64,000 bases of DNA, from positions 62,001 to 126,000 of the forward strand of contig CAZNPH010000001.1 of NCBI GenBank assembly GCA_964574985.1, in the 5' to 3' direction. This document shows, one piece after another, positions 36,901-44,365 of this stretch. This DNA is from CAZNPH01 sp964574985 (GTDB taxonomy: Bacteria > Bacteroidota > Bacteroidia > Bacteroidales > SM23-62). Each line of letters opens with the position of its first letter. Positions within the stretch are counted from its first letter, which is position 1. The notes under the pieces are model-generated. The model saw only the letters and a program-made list of their open reading frames with translations, did not search any database and was not told where the DNA came from. A program made the position numbers and the translations under genes.

Positions 36901-37010
36901 TCCATGGCACGGACATAATCCCGGTTTTCCCGGCCGTAAGGATAAGATTGCTGAGATAAAAGGGGAGGGGATAAAACAAAGAACAGAATCAACGGTATGA
37001 ACTTTCTCAT
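33933..37010 (-). CDS. Giant secreted tetratricopeptide-repeat protein
   Basis: A 1025-residue protein with a signal peptide (MRKFIPLILFFVLSPPLLSQ) and TPR repeats over almost its whole length, for example KYGTAQKLFDRVI, EQAEYHFKRGYAFFKRKKY, YDKALAQFNDFL, NQEAIENYKKAVTLFP and GRGDDFQAMHTLQSIL. Tandem TPRs form a superhelical scaffold for protein contacts. The last 25 residues are charged and low in complexity (KQGPEQFAEPGSGG). The ATG at 37008-37010 starts the signal peptide; the longer reading is unlikely. It is co-transcribed with the barrel gene. I infer a periplasmic scaffold serving the outer-membrane partner. Confidence 0.85.
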   Translation of the reverse strand: MRKFIPLILFFVLSPPLLSQQSYPYGRENRDYVRAMDLFRKQKYGTAQKLFDRVIDRPEQETAGILESAEYHKALCAVRLYHDNADHLLYTFIANHPESPGTNDACFEMARYYMDKNRYSMAVQWFERTDPCLLDPDEQAEYHFKRGYAFFKRKKYAQARTAFYEIKDRDTRYTSPAVYYYSHIAYEQKNFETALQGFLRLEDDNTFARVVPYYITQIYYLQEKYDKVIEYAPGLIEKVNEKRLPEMLQVTGEAYFQLDRYQDALPYLERYHGLEKYPGRREKYQLAFTHYSTGDYEKAAKLFREISRRQDKISQNALFHLGDSYLKLDDLNQARMAFSSASKMNFDPDIREDAMFNYALVTFRLSYSPFNEAIRAFNRYIREYPASPRTDQAHNFLLMAFMRTRNYKNALASIEKIRRKDEDIEKAYQRVAYFRGLELFKNLRFHDAINTFDISLKYGKYDPDIKALCYYWKGEAFYRLRQYDKALAQFNDFLLTSGSFQLDVYPVCHYNIGYIHFHRGNYEEANTWFRKFIPLNKDEKSRLIPDAFNRIGDGFFISSAYGRAIEYYENAINAGMLDVDYALFQKAISLGVMGNHNKKIEILENLQEEYPDSPYTDDALYEQGQSLEVLQKPAAAIKKYQEIIGNFPNSGYVSKAYVQLGLQYFNTGRNQEAIENYKKAVTLFPGTAEARHALTGLRNVYMEINNINAYLDFVESMGEMVNITVEEQDSLVYTSAENLYMAGNCERAIHEFSEYISRFEQGNFLINAHFYKAECHRRSGDFARALEDYNYVIRAPRNIFTEPALVSASEINYDLGNIRAALEEFLMLEGLAEVQDHLKMARIGKMRCYFELEEYGNTIDAARELMMNEKLSEELIREARFTIARSFYLQDRLALALEEFRKVSGETKSREGAESKYRVAEILYRRGETDEAEKVIFEFIEENTPHQYWMAKAFVLLSDIYAGRGDDFQAMHTLQSILDYYEETDDGILDIAQKKMNELKAPEDKQGPEQFAEPGSGGENNEEQP

Positions 37011-37078
37011 TGTACCCAAACCCATAAAAAACAACCTTGAATTCCGTTTAAAGTTACACATTATTGGTATCCCGTTTG

Positions 37079-37090
37079 GGAGGATCCTCC
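37079..37090. promoter_or_regulatory. 12-bp perfect palindrome between the TPR and FtsE genes
   Basis: GGAGGATCCTCC is a perfect 12-bp palindrome followed by TTTTTAATTAA. It is centred in the divergent region that serves the TPR/barrel operon and the ftsE side, where a dimeric regulator could bind. It is too compact to form a good hairpin. Confidence 0.3.
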
Positions 37091-37160
37091 TTTTTAATTA
37101 ACATTAAACTGTTAATTTCTCTTTTTATTTTTATAATTTGCCGGCAATTTTCAATTGCTC

Positions 37161-37355
37161 ATGATTTTGTTGAAAAGCAGAAGCCTCCATCCCAAAGTTG
37201 ATTATGTCCAGATCCGTGATGATCATTACATGCTTATTGGTTTTTTTCGCACCAAAAAGACCGGATTCCCTGACACGATACCGGGAATCGACCGGCCGGA
37301 TTCCTTAGATGATATTTTACGGGGCCTTCCCTACGGAAAAATCATTCAATTGTAG
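37161..37355 (+). CDS. Small protein preceding ftsE
   Basis: A 64-residue ORF from ATG 37161 (or 66 from TTG 37155) ending 4 bp before the ftsE start. The sequence has a plausible protein composition (VDYVQIRDDHYMLIGFF, then ILRGLPYGKIIQL) with alternating hydrophobic strands and a sharply ended C-terminus. Position and spacing suggest co-translation with ftsE. No signal peptide or membrane helix is seen. I do not recognise a named family. It may be a phylum-specific partner of FtsE or simply a leader ORF. Confidence 0.5.
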   Translation: MILLKSRSLHPKVDYVQIRDDHYMLIGFFRTKKTGFPDTIPGIDRPDSLDDILRGLPYGKIIQL

Positions 37356-37359
37356 CCGG

Positions 37360-38067
37360 ATGCCGCTGGAGACCATCATATCTTTTGAAGACGCATCGAT
37401 CTTTATACGTGATCACCTGGTCTTGTCAGCGGTCACCTTCAATGTTCAGAAAGGAGAATTTGTTTACCTGATCGGAAAAGTTGGCAGCGGAAAAACCAGT
37501 CTGATAAAAACCATCAATGCCGAATATCCCCTGAAAAAAGGGACTGCAACGGTGGCTGAATTTGATCTCACCAGGATCAAAAAGAAGCAAATCCCGTATT
37601 TGCGGAGAAAACTCGGCATCGTTTTCCAGGATTTTCAATTGCTGATCGACCGGAATGTATATGAAAACCTGTTGTTCGTACTCAAAGCCACCGGATGGAA
37701 AAACAAAAAAGAGATTGAAAAACGCATATCATACGTTTTGGAAAAGGTCGATCTGAATTTCAAGAGCTATAAAATGCCACACCAGCTTTCCGGGGGAGAA
37801 CAGCAAAGGGTTGTGATCGCCAGGGCCCTGCTGAACAATCCGGATATCATACTGGCCGATGAGCCGACCGGAAACCTGGATCCCGAAACTTCCGACAGCA
37901 TCATGAACATCCTGATAGAAATATCCAGGAGCGGAAGGGCAGTAATCATGGCTACGCACAATTACAGCATTCTGAACAAATACCAGGCAAGGACCCTGAA
38001 ATGTGAGCACGGGAAACTCACGGAGATCATGCCTTCGGAAATCGATTTCCGTTCAGACGAAAAATAG
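37360..38067 (+). CDS. ftsE: Cell-division ABC ATPase FtsE
   Basis: A 235-residue ABC ATPase with Walker A GKVGSGKT, a Q-loop in GIVFQDFQLL, signature LSGGEQQRVVIARAL and Walker B ILADEPTGNLD. The sequence and the lack of a fused permease fit FtsE, which with FtsX controls peptidoglycan hydrolases at the septum. FtsX is not adjacent. ATG 37360 is preferred; the longer reading starts inside the preceding small ORF. The gene runs towards the convergent GNAT gene, 6 bp away. Confidence 0.85.
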   Translation: MPLETIISFEDASIFIRDHLVLSAVTFNVQKGEFVYLIGKVGSGKTSLIKTINAEYPLKKGTATVAEFDLTRIKKKQIPYLRRKLGIVFQDFQLLIDRNVYENLLFVLKATGWKNKKEIEKRISYVLEKVDLNFKSYKMPHQLSGGEQQRVVIARALLNNPDIILADEPTGNLDPETSDSIMNILIEISRSGRAVIMATHNYSILNKYQARTLKCEHGKLTEIMPSEIDFRSDEK

Positions 38068-38073
38068 GTCCGT

Positions 38074-39174
38074 TCACACAAATGCCATATCCCCTTCACC
38101 GTCCTGGATCAGGATATTGCCAGGATCAGGAAGCTCGCCGGCCAGTTGTCTGGTGACATAATACTCCCGGATCATTTTCTTCCGGTACAAAACATGCACT
38201 GGGCTTTTGAAAAAGGCTTCCGATACCAGTGGATGAAAACAGGTAAAATAATTCAGTTTCCATTTGATCATTTGTTCATGAATAACATTGATTGCAAGGG
38301 ATACAGCCGGTTCTTCCCCGAAAAAATAAGGCATGGTCATTTTTTTCCCGATGATGGTCAGCAGCATCCATCCGCAAAACGAATCCCGGGAATCGTACAA
38401 TTTTATGCTCAGATTCCTGAATAGACCGGCAGAAGAGGAAAAATTGTATTTCCTGCTCACCGGATCCTTGTTCTTCATCTGAAGGATCCAGGGATACCGG
38501 ATAATCCATTCAATTTCCCTTGCGTTGCGATTTGACAGTTCATTCCTGTTTTTCGAAGCGATCAGTTTTTCGATTTCATGGTCTGTTCCGTTTGTAATCG
38601 TATGGTATCCGGCAACTTTTCTTCCTGAATGTTTAACAAAATAAACATAGACGTCATGAAGAAGATTTATCACGGCATCGGCTGAGAAAAGCAGCCATTT
38701 CAGTCTTTTCCAGATCATATGCCTGGCCGGCAGGAGTCCGTGCAAGTCGCTGCGGAAATATGCACGCACACCCTTCATTCCCTTGTAAAGAAAGAATTTC
38801 CCGGTTTTATCATATACGGCCCTTGATTCTGGGGATGTGCCCGTTGAGATCAGCTTGCCTTTCCACGCCTGGTATACCCTGTGAAACAGTTCGGTGGAAT
38901 ATCCTTTCCTGCGGCAGTCGGGCCGCACCCAATTTCCGCTGAGCCATGCCAGATGATGGCCGTGAACATCGTCGGGCAATACCGTCCTGTATGCAACCAA
39001 TTCACCCTCCAGGTCAGTCATGACAAACAATACAGGATCATCGGGGTGCATCCTCGGATTATGAACATAAGAATCGGCCCGCTGGGGACTGACGGGCAGG
39101 TCCCGCGAACGGGCAAATTGTTCGGATCCTGTATATTCCGGGAGTTGACTGACCGTATAAATATTGATCTCCAT
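38074..39174 (-). CDS. GNAT-family N-acetyltransferase-like protein
   Basis: A 366-residue protein. The N-terminal third carries a GNAT acetyl-CoA motif (LSGNWVRPDCRRKGYSTELFHR, positions about 95-116 in the protein, with R-R-K-G-Y at the pyrophosphate loop). The rest looks like a second, degenerate GNAT-like half. It is the last of four genes read from mutS2 and starts 2 bp after the deacetylase stop. With FemAB-like and deacetylase neighbours, acylation of a cell-surface sugar or peptide is a plausible role. Confidence 0.7.
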   Translation of the reverse strand: MEINIYTVSQLPEYTGSEQFARSRDLPVSPQRADSYVHNPRMHPDDPVLFVMTDLEGELVAYRTVLPDDVHGHHLAWLSGNWVRPDCRRKGYSTELFHRVYQAWKGKLISTGTSPESRAVYDKTGKFFLYKGMKGVRAYFRSDLHGLLPARHMIWKRLKWLLFSADAVINLLHDVYVYFVKHSGRKVAGYHTITNGTDHEIEKLIASKNRNELSNRNAREIEWIIRYPWILQMKNKDPVSRKYNFSSSAGLFRNLSIKLYDSRDSFCGWMLLTIIGKKMTMPYFFGEEPAVSLAINVIHEQMIKWKLNYFTCFHPLVSEAFFKSPVHVLYRKKMIREYYVTRQLAGELPDPGNILIQDGEGDMAFV

Positions 39175-39176
39175 GA

Positions 39177-40148
39177 TTATTTCCGGACGATCTCATTTTT
39201 ATTCAGCGGCACCTTGCATAAATAACGCACATACTGACCGGTCATGACCGAAGCAAACGAACCGGCATATCTCTCCATAGGGATCCTTTGCAAATGAAAG
39301 GGTTCCTGATCCTTTTTCAATCCGGCCGTACCGAAAGTCAGACTTGGGCAGGTCTTTTCTTCCGAATACAGTATCCTGAAAAAATTGCCGGATACCCGGT
39401 GATCGGTAAAAGGGAAAGCAAACACCCGGTACTTCTGAGGGATAATCCGGGATACACCGGCCATTCCTTCACGGGTCTGACTGATCTGCTCTTCAGTGCC
39501 GATTTCCTGATAATCCCTGTGGTCAATGCCGTGTGATCCGATGGTAAAACCTTTGCCGGCCATGTCTTTCAATTCATCAGGGTTCAGATAAGGACGTTTT
39601 TTCCTCAGATATTTTCCGAAGTCAACGTCCATCCGATTTGCCAGCGTTTCCAGCTGATCCTTCCCTGGAAATCTCAGTTTCAGCAATGAGTAAGGATCTT
39701 TACGGGGCACTTTGCCTTGGGCAACCCATTGATTCCATTCTGCCCGATTCTTCAAAGCATGTTTAAGCAATATGGCCGCCTTGAACCTGTAAAAAAGGTC
39801 ATGGTTTCCAATGAAAGCAGGATTCACAAAAAATGTCGCGGGAACTCCTTTTCGCAACAACAGGGGCATAATGACCTCATGGCACTCCCGGAGTCCGTCA
39901 TCAAATGACAGGTGAAGGACTGGCTTTCCGCTGCTCCCTCCTTCCCGCACATAATCAATCAGTCCGGCAAGATCGGTCACGGTGTAATGAAGCAACATCT
40001 GATCAAGATCCCTTATGAATTCTGCCGTACCGCGAACCCTGAACAAACGGAAGACATGATCAGGGGGCCGGTTGCTTACCAGGTGATAAAAGGGCAGTAC
40101 CGGTATCCGTATACGGGATAATCTGAACAGTTTGATCATCAATGCCAT
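39177..40148 (-). CDS. Polysaccharide deacetylase-family protein
   Basis: A 323-residue protein with the NodB-homology fold: LHLSFDDGLRE carries the catalytic Asp and metal-binding Asp, and TIGSHGIDHRDY carries the two metal-binding His. The proton-relay region FAFPFTDHRVSG is present in modified form. It would remove N-acetyl groups from surface polysaccharide or peptidoglycan. There is no obvious signal peptide after the ATG at 40146-40148. That start leaves 1 bp after the FemAB-like gene and makes overlapping antisense extensions unnecessary. Confidence 0.82.
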   Translation of the reverse strand: MALMIKLFRLSRIRIPVLPFYHLVSNRPPDHVFRLFRVRGTAEFIRDLDQMLLHYTVTDLAGLIDYVREGGSSGKPVLHLSFDDGLRECHEVIMPLLLRKGVPATFFVNPAFIGNHDLFYRFKAAILLKHALKNRAEWNQWVAQGKVPRKDPYSLLKLRFPGKDQLETLANRMDVDFGKYLRKKRPYLNPDELKDMAGKGFTIGSHGIDHRDYQEIGTEEQISQTREGMAGVSRIIPQKYRVFAFPFTDHRVSGNFFRILYSEEKTCPSLTFGTAGLKKDQEPFHLQRIPMERYAGSFASVMTGQYVRYLCKVPLNKNEIVRK

Positions 40149-40149
40149 T

Positions 40150-41064
40150 TTATTTAATCTTTTTAAACCGCCGTATCCACCAGGGAAGATGGTTGATGAC
40201 CAAACGATGATATGTTTGTCTGGCCGCCCCGTAGCCCCCGTAAAACCTGGCCAGTCCGGGAATCTCCGATCCTTCGAAATCCAGCAGCAGCGCACTGCCC
40301 GAGAATTCCCGCAATATGCGGTCCAACAGCAAAAACATGGCACGCAGTTCCCTGCCTTTCCCGGATGAAGCGGACAGAAGATATATGAGACGTGTCCTGC
40401 TTCGCAGAAGCAAAGTGGCTGCAAGCGGATCCTGGTCGGGTCCGGTCACCATCCAGACTTCCCCCCGTTTTTTTTCCAGGGATTTCCGGATCAGAAGTTC
40501 CATCCGTTCATATACCCGTGCCGGAAATTTCGTATATGCGAACCGTTTCTTCAGATTCAGCATTTCCCGTGAATAATCTCCCCGATGAACGATGAGTCCG
40601 TGCGCCCCGGCCCTGGCGATATTCCTTCTTGTATTGGTTGCATAATCAGCGGAAATGCGTTCATAATCCATATTCATATCAAGCACATAATTGGGGCGGG
40701 CATGCCATGCGGCATCAGGCATCGGGACAACGGGGACTCCTCCGTGAAAGCATACATCGACCCATTTGAATCCGGAGGGAATGGCATCCAGAAAATACCG
40801 GGTCATTTCAGGGGAAACAGGCCCTGGGGTAAATATGCCCAACTGCTGGGCAAAAAGAGGCTGGAACAGATAATCGACGCCCAGTTTGTTTCCCCGGGTG
40901 AGGGGAAGCACGGCCCCGTAATCATTCATGACCAGGGCAGACCATCCGGGACATACTATATCAAGGTACCAGTCATATGCATAAGCCGTTTCAAACCGGG
41001 CTTCCGCAATGCATTCGTTCCAATGTTTGCGCTCAATTTCCTTGTTTTCCAGATATCTGACCAT
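40150..41064 (-). CDS. FemAB/GNAT-like acyltransferase
   Basis: A 304-residue protein resembling FemAB/GNAT-fold transferases: MDYERISADYATNTRRNIARA matches the common FemAB segment around the NTRRNIR helix (first 20 residues cited in part), and ATLLLRSRTRLIYLLSASS forms the acetyl-CoA-like core. Such proteins add amino acids to peptidoglycan or acylate surface glycans. It is the second gene after mutS2 (9 bp gap) and precedes the deacetylase by 1 bp. Confidence 0.72.
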   Translation of the reverse strand: MVRYLENKEIERKHWNECIAEARFETAYAYDWYLDIVCPGWSALVMNDYGAVLPLTRGNKLGVDYLFQPLFAQQLGIFTPGPVSPEMTRYFLDAIPSGFKWVDVCFHGGVPVVPMPDAAWHARPNYVLDMNMDYERISADYATNTRRNIARAGAHGLIVHRGDYSREMLNLKKRFAYTKFPARVYERMELLIRKSLEKKRGEVWMVTGPDQDPLAATLLLRSRTRLIYLLSASSGKGRELRAMFLLLDRILREFSGSALLLDFEGSEIPGLARFYGGYGAARQTYHRLVINHLPWWIRRFKKIK

Positions 41065-41073
41065 TCCAATCAG

Positions 41074-43560
41074 TTACACATCCAGGTTGACAACGGTCAC
41101 CCCTGTTCCGCCCGAACGAATATGTTCATCATGATAATCTGCAACCACATCAATGCCTTCGAGGTACTGCCTGATCAACTGCCGGAGGATCCCGTCCCCC
41201 TTTCCGTGGATGATCCTTAAACGGGATTCCTGCAGAACGATGGCCTCATCGATGAATTCCTGCACTTCTTCCAGTGCTGATTCGCCTCTGTGTCCACGGA
41301 CATCGAGCTCCGAACTGAACTGAAATTTTCGTTTCCCGGGATCCCAGTCGTGCAGCAAATGCCGGGCCGGTTTTCCCCGGTTCATTTCCCGGTATTCACC
41401 GGGGCTGATTTTTTCCAGTTTGCCTGCATCTGCAATGGTGATCATGTTCCCGATGCTCACCCTGACCTTCTTTCCTTTGCGGGCGATCACCTCGCCAATG
41501 TTGTCCTGGCCCTTTATTTTCACATGATCACCGGTCCGGATAATGGTATCTTTCATTTTTGCTGTTTTTCTGCCCCGGGGGCTCGGAGCGGAATGTTTAT
41601 CCATTTGCCGGAGGCGGGAACGGACTTTCTGCAGTTTTTTATCCAGGATAGCATTTTCCTTTCGGGTTTCCCGTTCAGATTGTTTCTTCCTAAAATCTTC
41701 CAGTTCCTTTCTTGCCCGCCTTGTTTTTTCCTTCCCGGCCAGGTTTTCTTTAATTATCCTTATGGTATTTTCGATCTTTTTATTGGCGTCCGCAATGAGT
41801 TCCTCCGCTTCTTCCCTTGCCTGCTTCAGAATGGTGTTCTTTCCTGAGGCAAGTTTTTCCAGTTCGGATTCATACTGCTGCATCATGTCCGTAAGTTTCT
41901 TTTCTGCCTTACGGATCCTGTTTCGTTTGTTCTCCCAGTATTTCTTGTCCCTGATGATGTCCTTCAGATGCCGGTCAAAGCTTACCTGTTCTTCCCCGGC
42001 TTTGTCTGTGGCACGTTTCAGAATCTTCTCCGGGAGTCCGATGCCACGGGCAATCTCAAAAGCAAAAGAACTTCCGGGCTGGCCGATGGCCAGTTTGTAG
42101 AGTGGCTTCATATGCTCCGTATCAAAGATCATGGCCCCGTTTCCAATGCCTTCTGCTCCGGCGGCAAAATGCTTCAGGTTGGAATAGTGGGTGGTAATTA
42201 CACCAAATGCCCCTGTTTCGCTCAGCCGTTCAAATATGGTTTCTGCAATGGCGCCTCCCAGGGCTGGTTCGGTTCCTGCACCGAATTCATCGATCAACAA
42301 AAGGGTATGCTGACCGGCGTTTTTCAGAAAATACTTCATGTTGAGCAAATGGGAACTGTAGGTGCTCAGATCGTTTTCAATGGACTGCTCGTCGCCGATG
42401 TTGATGAAAATGTCATTGAATATTCCCATTTCAGAACCCTCATCCACAGGGACCAGCAATCCGCATTGCAACATATACTGCAGCAATCCGGTCGTTTGCA
42501 GGCATACCGATTTCCCTCCCGCGTTGGGACCGGATATCAAAAGCATCCTTTGTTTTTTTTCCAGCCTGATGTCCAGGGGGACCACTTCCCTGCCCTCTTT
42601 CCCCAACGCCATTTTCAATAAGGGATGAATGGCTTTTTTCCATTTCAGCACCGGTTCATTTTTCACAAGGGGCCGGATCGCGTTGATTTGTCTGGCAAAC
42701 AGTGCCTTGGCTCTGATCAGATCAATTTTTGCCAGGAAATCGTTCAAAGCCAGAAGTTCCTCCCGGTATGGCCTGATATCATCAGCGGCAGCCAGCAGGA
42801 TCTTCATGATCTCCCTTTTTTCGGCATACTCAAGTTCGCGCAGCAGATTGTTCATTTCCACCACTTCCGCAGGTTCAATATATACAGTTCTTCCGGTGGC
42901 GGACTCATCATGGACGATACCGTTCAGGGAACGCTTGTATTTGGAATTGACGGGGATCACCAGCCGGCCGTTCCTGAATGCCATGCCGGTTTCCCGGTCT
43001 GTGTACCCGGCATTTCGGGCATTTTTTAACAGACGATCCATTTTTTTTGAGATTTCAGCCTGTTTCAGGACCTTGTTTTTACGGATGGCAGCCAGTTCCC
43101 GGGACGCCGAATCCCTGACCTCCCCCCTGGCCGAAAGGATCCGGTCTATCCTTTGGGTCACATAGGGATAGAACTTAACAGACCGGCACAGTTCGGCCAT
43201 CTCCGGATGAAGCACATCTTCTTCTTCGGCGAAAAACATAAGGATGGCCCTGACCGTTTGCAGCATTTTTCTCAAATCATGCAATTCCCCGGCTTCGAGG
43301 AAAGTGCCTTCCGCCCGGATGCCGGACAGTGGTCCTTCCATGTCAATAAAATTCTGCAAAGGAAAATCCCCGGGGCCTTTTACGATGTCAAGGAATTCTT
43401 CCGTCTGCCGGAGCAATGGCCGGATCTCTGCGAGATCATGGTAAAATGCCATTTTATCCGCCTGCCTGCGACCCGGTTCAAACAGGCAATGTTGCCTGAT
43501 CAGTTCCCTGATCCGGTCAAAACCGATCTTTTCCTCGAAGTTTTTAGGATAACAAACCAT
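41074..43560 (-). CDS. mutS2: Endonuclease MutS2
   Basis: An 828-residue MutS2 protein. It has no mismatch-recognition domain. The core lever/clamp region is followed by the ATPase with Walker A SGPNAGGKS and Walker B LLIDEFGAGTEP, then a long coiled coil (residues about 510-640), a KOW-like segment (GDHVKIKGQDNIG) and the C-terminal Smr nuclease domain (LDVRGHRGESALEEVQEF, RIIHGKGDGILRQ). MutS2 suppresses homologous recombination and rescues collided ribosomes in other bacteria. It heads an operon with three cell-surface-modifying enzymes. Confidence 0.93.
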   Translation of the reverse strand: MVCYPKNFEEKIGFDRIRELIRQHCLFEPGRRQADKMAFYHDLAEIRPLLRQTEEFLDIVKGPGDFPLQNFIDMEGPLSGIRAEGTFLEAGELHDLRKMLQTVRAILMFFAEEEDVLHPEMAELCRSVKFYPYVTQRIDRILSARGEVRDSASRELAAIRKNKVLKQAEISKKMDRLLKNARNAGYTDRETGMAFRNGRLVIPVNSKYKRSLNGIVHDESATGRTVYIEPAEVVEMNNLLRELEYAEKREIMKILLAAADDIRPYREELLALNDFLAKIDLIRAKALFARQINAIRPLVKNEPVLKWKKAIHPLLKMALGKEGREVVPLDIRLEKKQRMLLISGPNAGGKSVCLQTTGLLQYMLQCGLLVPVDEGSEMGIFNDIFINIGDEQSIENDLSTYSSHLLNMKYFLKNAGQHTLLLIDEFGAGTEPALGGAIAETIFERLSETGAFGVITTHYSNLKHFAAGAEGIGNGAMIFDTEHMKPLYKLAIGQPGSSFAFEIARGIGLPEKILKRATDKAGEEQVSFDRHLKDIIRDKKYWENKRNRIRKAEKKLTDMMQQYESELEKLASGKNTILKQAREEAEELIADANKKIENTIRIIKENLAGKEKTRRARKELEDFRKKQSERETRKENAILDKKLQKVRSRLRQMDKHSAPSPRGRKTAKMKDTIIRTGDHVKIKGQDNIGEVIARKGKKVRVSIGNMITIADAGKLEKISPGEYREMNRGKPARHLLHDWDPGKRKFQFSSELDVRGHRGESALEEVQEFIDEAIVLQESRLRIIHGKGDGILRQLIRQYLEGIDVVADYHDEHIRSGGTGVTVVNLDV

Positions 43561-43576
43561 AAGCAGCCTGATGCAT

Positions 43577-43584
43577 CAAAATTA
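43577..43584 (-). promoter_or_regulatory. -7 box for the mutS2 operon
   Basis: The minus strand reads TAATTTTG, matching TAnnTTTG, 17-24 nt before the mutS2 start. No clear -33 TTTG was found. Confidence 0.45.
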
Positions 43585-43621
43585 ACATTTTGTACCTTGG
43601 TCAGGAAAAAAAATCCCGGAA

Positions 43622-44365
43622 ATGAGAAACACGGCAATCAACCGGTCATTCATCTGGGCCACTTTCTTCAGCATTGCAATGGCATTTGTGGAAAGTGCAG
43701 TGGTAATATACCTCCGGGAGATCATGTACCCCCGCGGATTTTCATTTCCGCTGGCCCCCATTGAGCAAACCCTTGCACTGACGGAGATCATCCGCGAGGC
43801 AGCCACCCTGATCATGCTCCTCTCTTTTGCATGTCTGGCCGGCAAAGATTTCCCTGCAAAGTTTGCCTATTTTCTTTACTGCTTTGCATTATGGGACATT
43901 TTCTACTATGTATTTCTGAAATTGCTGCTTGGCTGGCCGGAATCCCTGATGACATGGGATATACTTTTCCTCATTCCGGTCAGCTGGGTGGGACCGGTTG
44001 TGGCTCCCCTGATCGTTTCCCTGATCATGATCGCATTTGCTCTTTCGATTTTTCATTTCAGCCGGAAAAAGAAAAAGCCGAGGATCGTCAGGAGGGAATG
44101 GATGCTGCTGATTCTTGGTTCTCTTTTCCTCATCGTTGCATTTTCCCGGGACTATACCGGATTTATGCTGGAAAACTTCAGCGTGTCCGATCTGGTCACC
44201 GGCCCAAGGGAAGAATTATTCAGAACGGCACAACGTTTTGTGCCCCAAAAATTCAATTGGTGGCTGTATTCTGCAGGATTGACGATCATTCTTGCCGGAA
44301 TCGGCTTGTTTATTTCAAGAAACCGGTCCGATCGAAGTTTGCGATCACCGGGTCCTGCCCAGTAA
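43622..44365 (+). CDS. Multi-pass membrane protein of unknown function
   Basis: A 247-residue protein with about six transmembrane helices (residues about 8-30, 55-74, 80-105, 112-150, 168-188 and 220-240). A charged loop RKKKKPRIVRR lies in the middle and an extracytoplasmic-looking segment (GPREELFRTAQRFV) before the last helix. No domain was recognised. It overlaps the convergent oligopeptidase gene by 21 bp at its 3' end. Confidence 0.7.
   Translation: MRNTAINRSFIWATFFSIAMAFVESAVVIYLREIMYPRGFSFPLAPIEQTLALTEIIREAATLIMLLSFACLAGKDFPAKFAYFLYCFALWDIFYYVFLKLLLGWPESLMTWDILFLIPVSWVGPVVAPLIVSLIMIAFALSIFHFSRKKKKPRIVRREWMLLILGSLFLIVAFSRDYTGFMLENFSVSDLVTGPREELFRTAQRFVPQKFNWWLYSAGLTIILAGIGLFISRNRSDRSLRSPGPAQ

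Noticed and set aside
33933..37010. Tandem DNA repeats in the TPR gene
   Set aside because: The repeats are degenerate at protein level only; no near-identical DNA units were seen.
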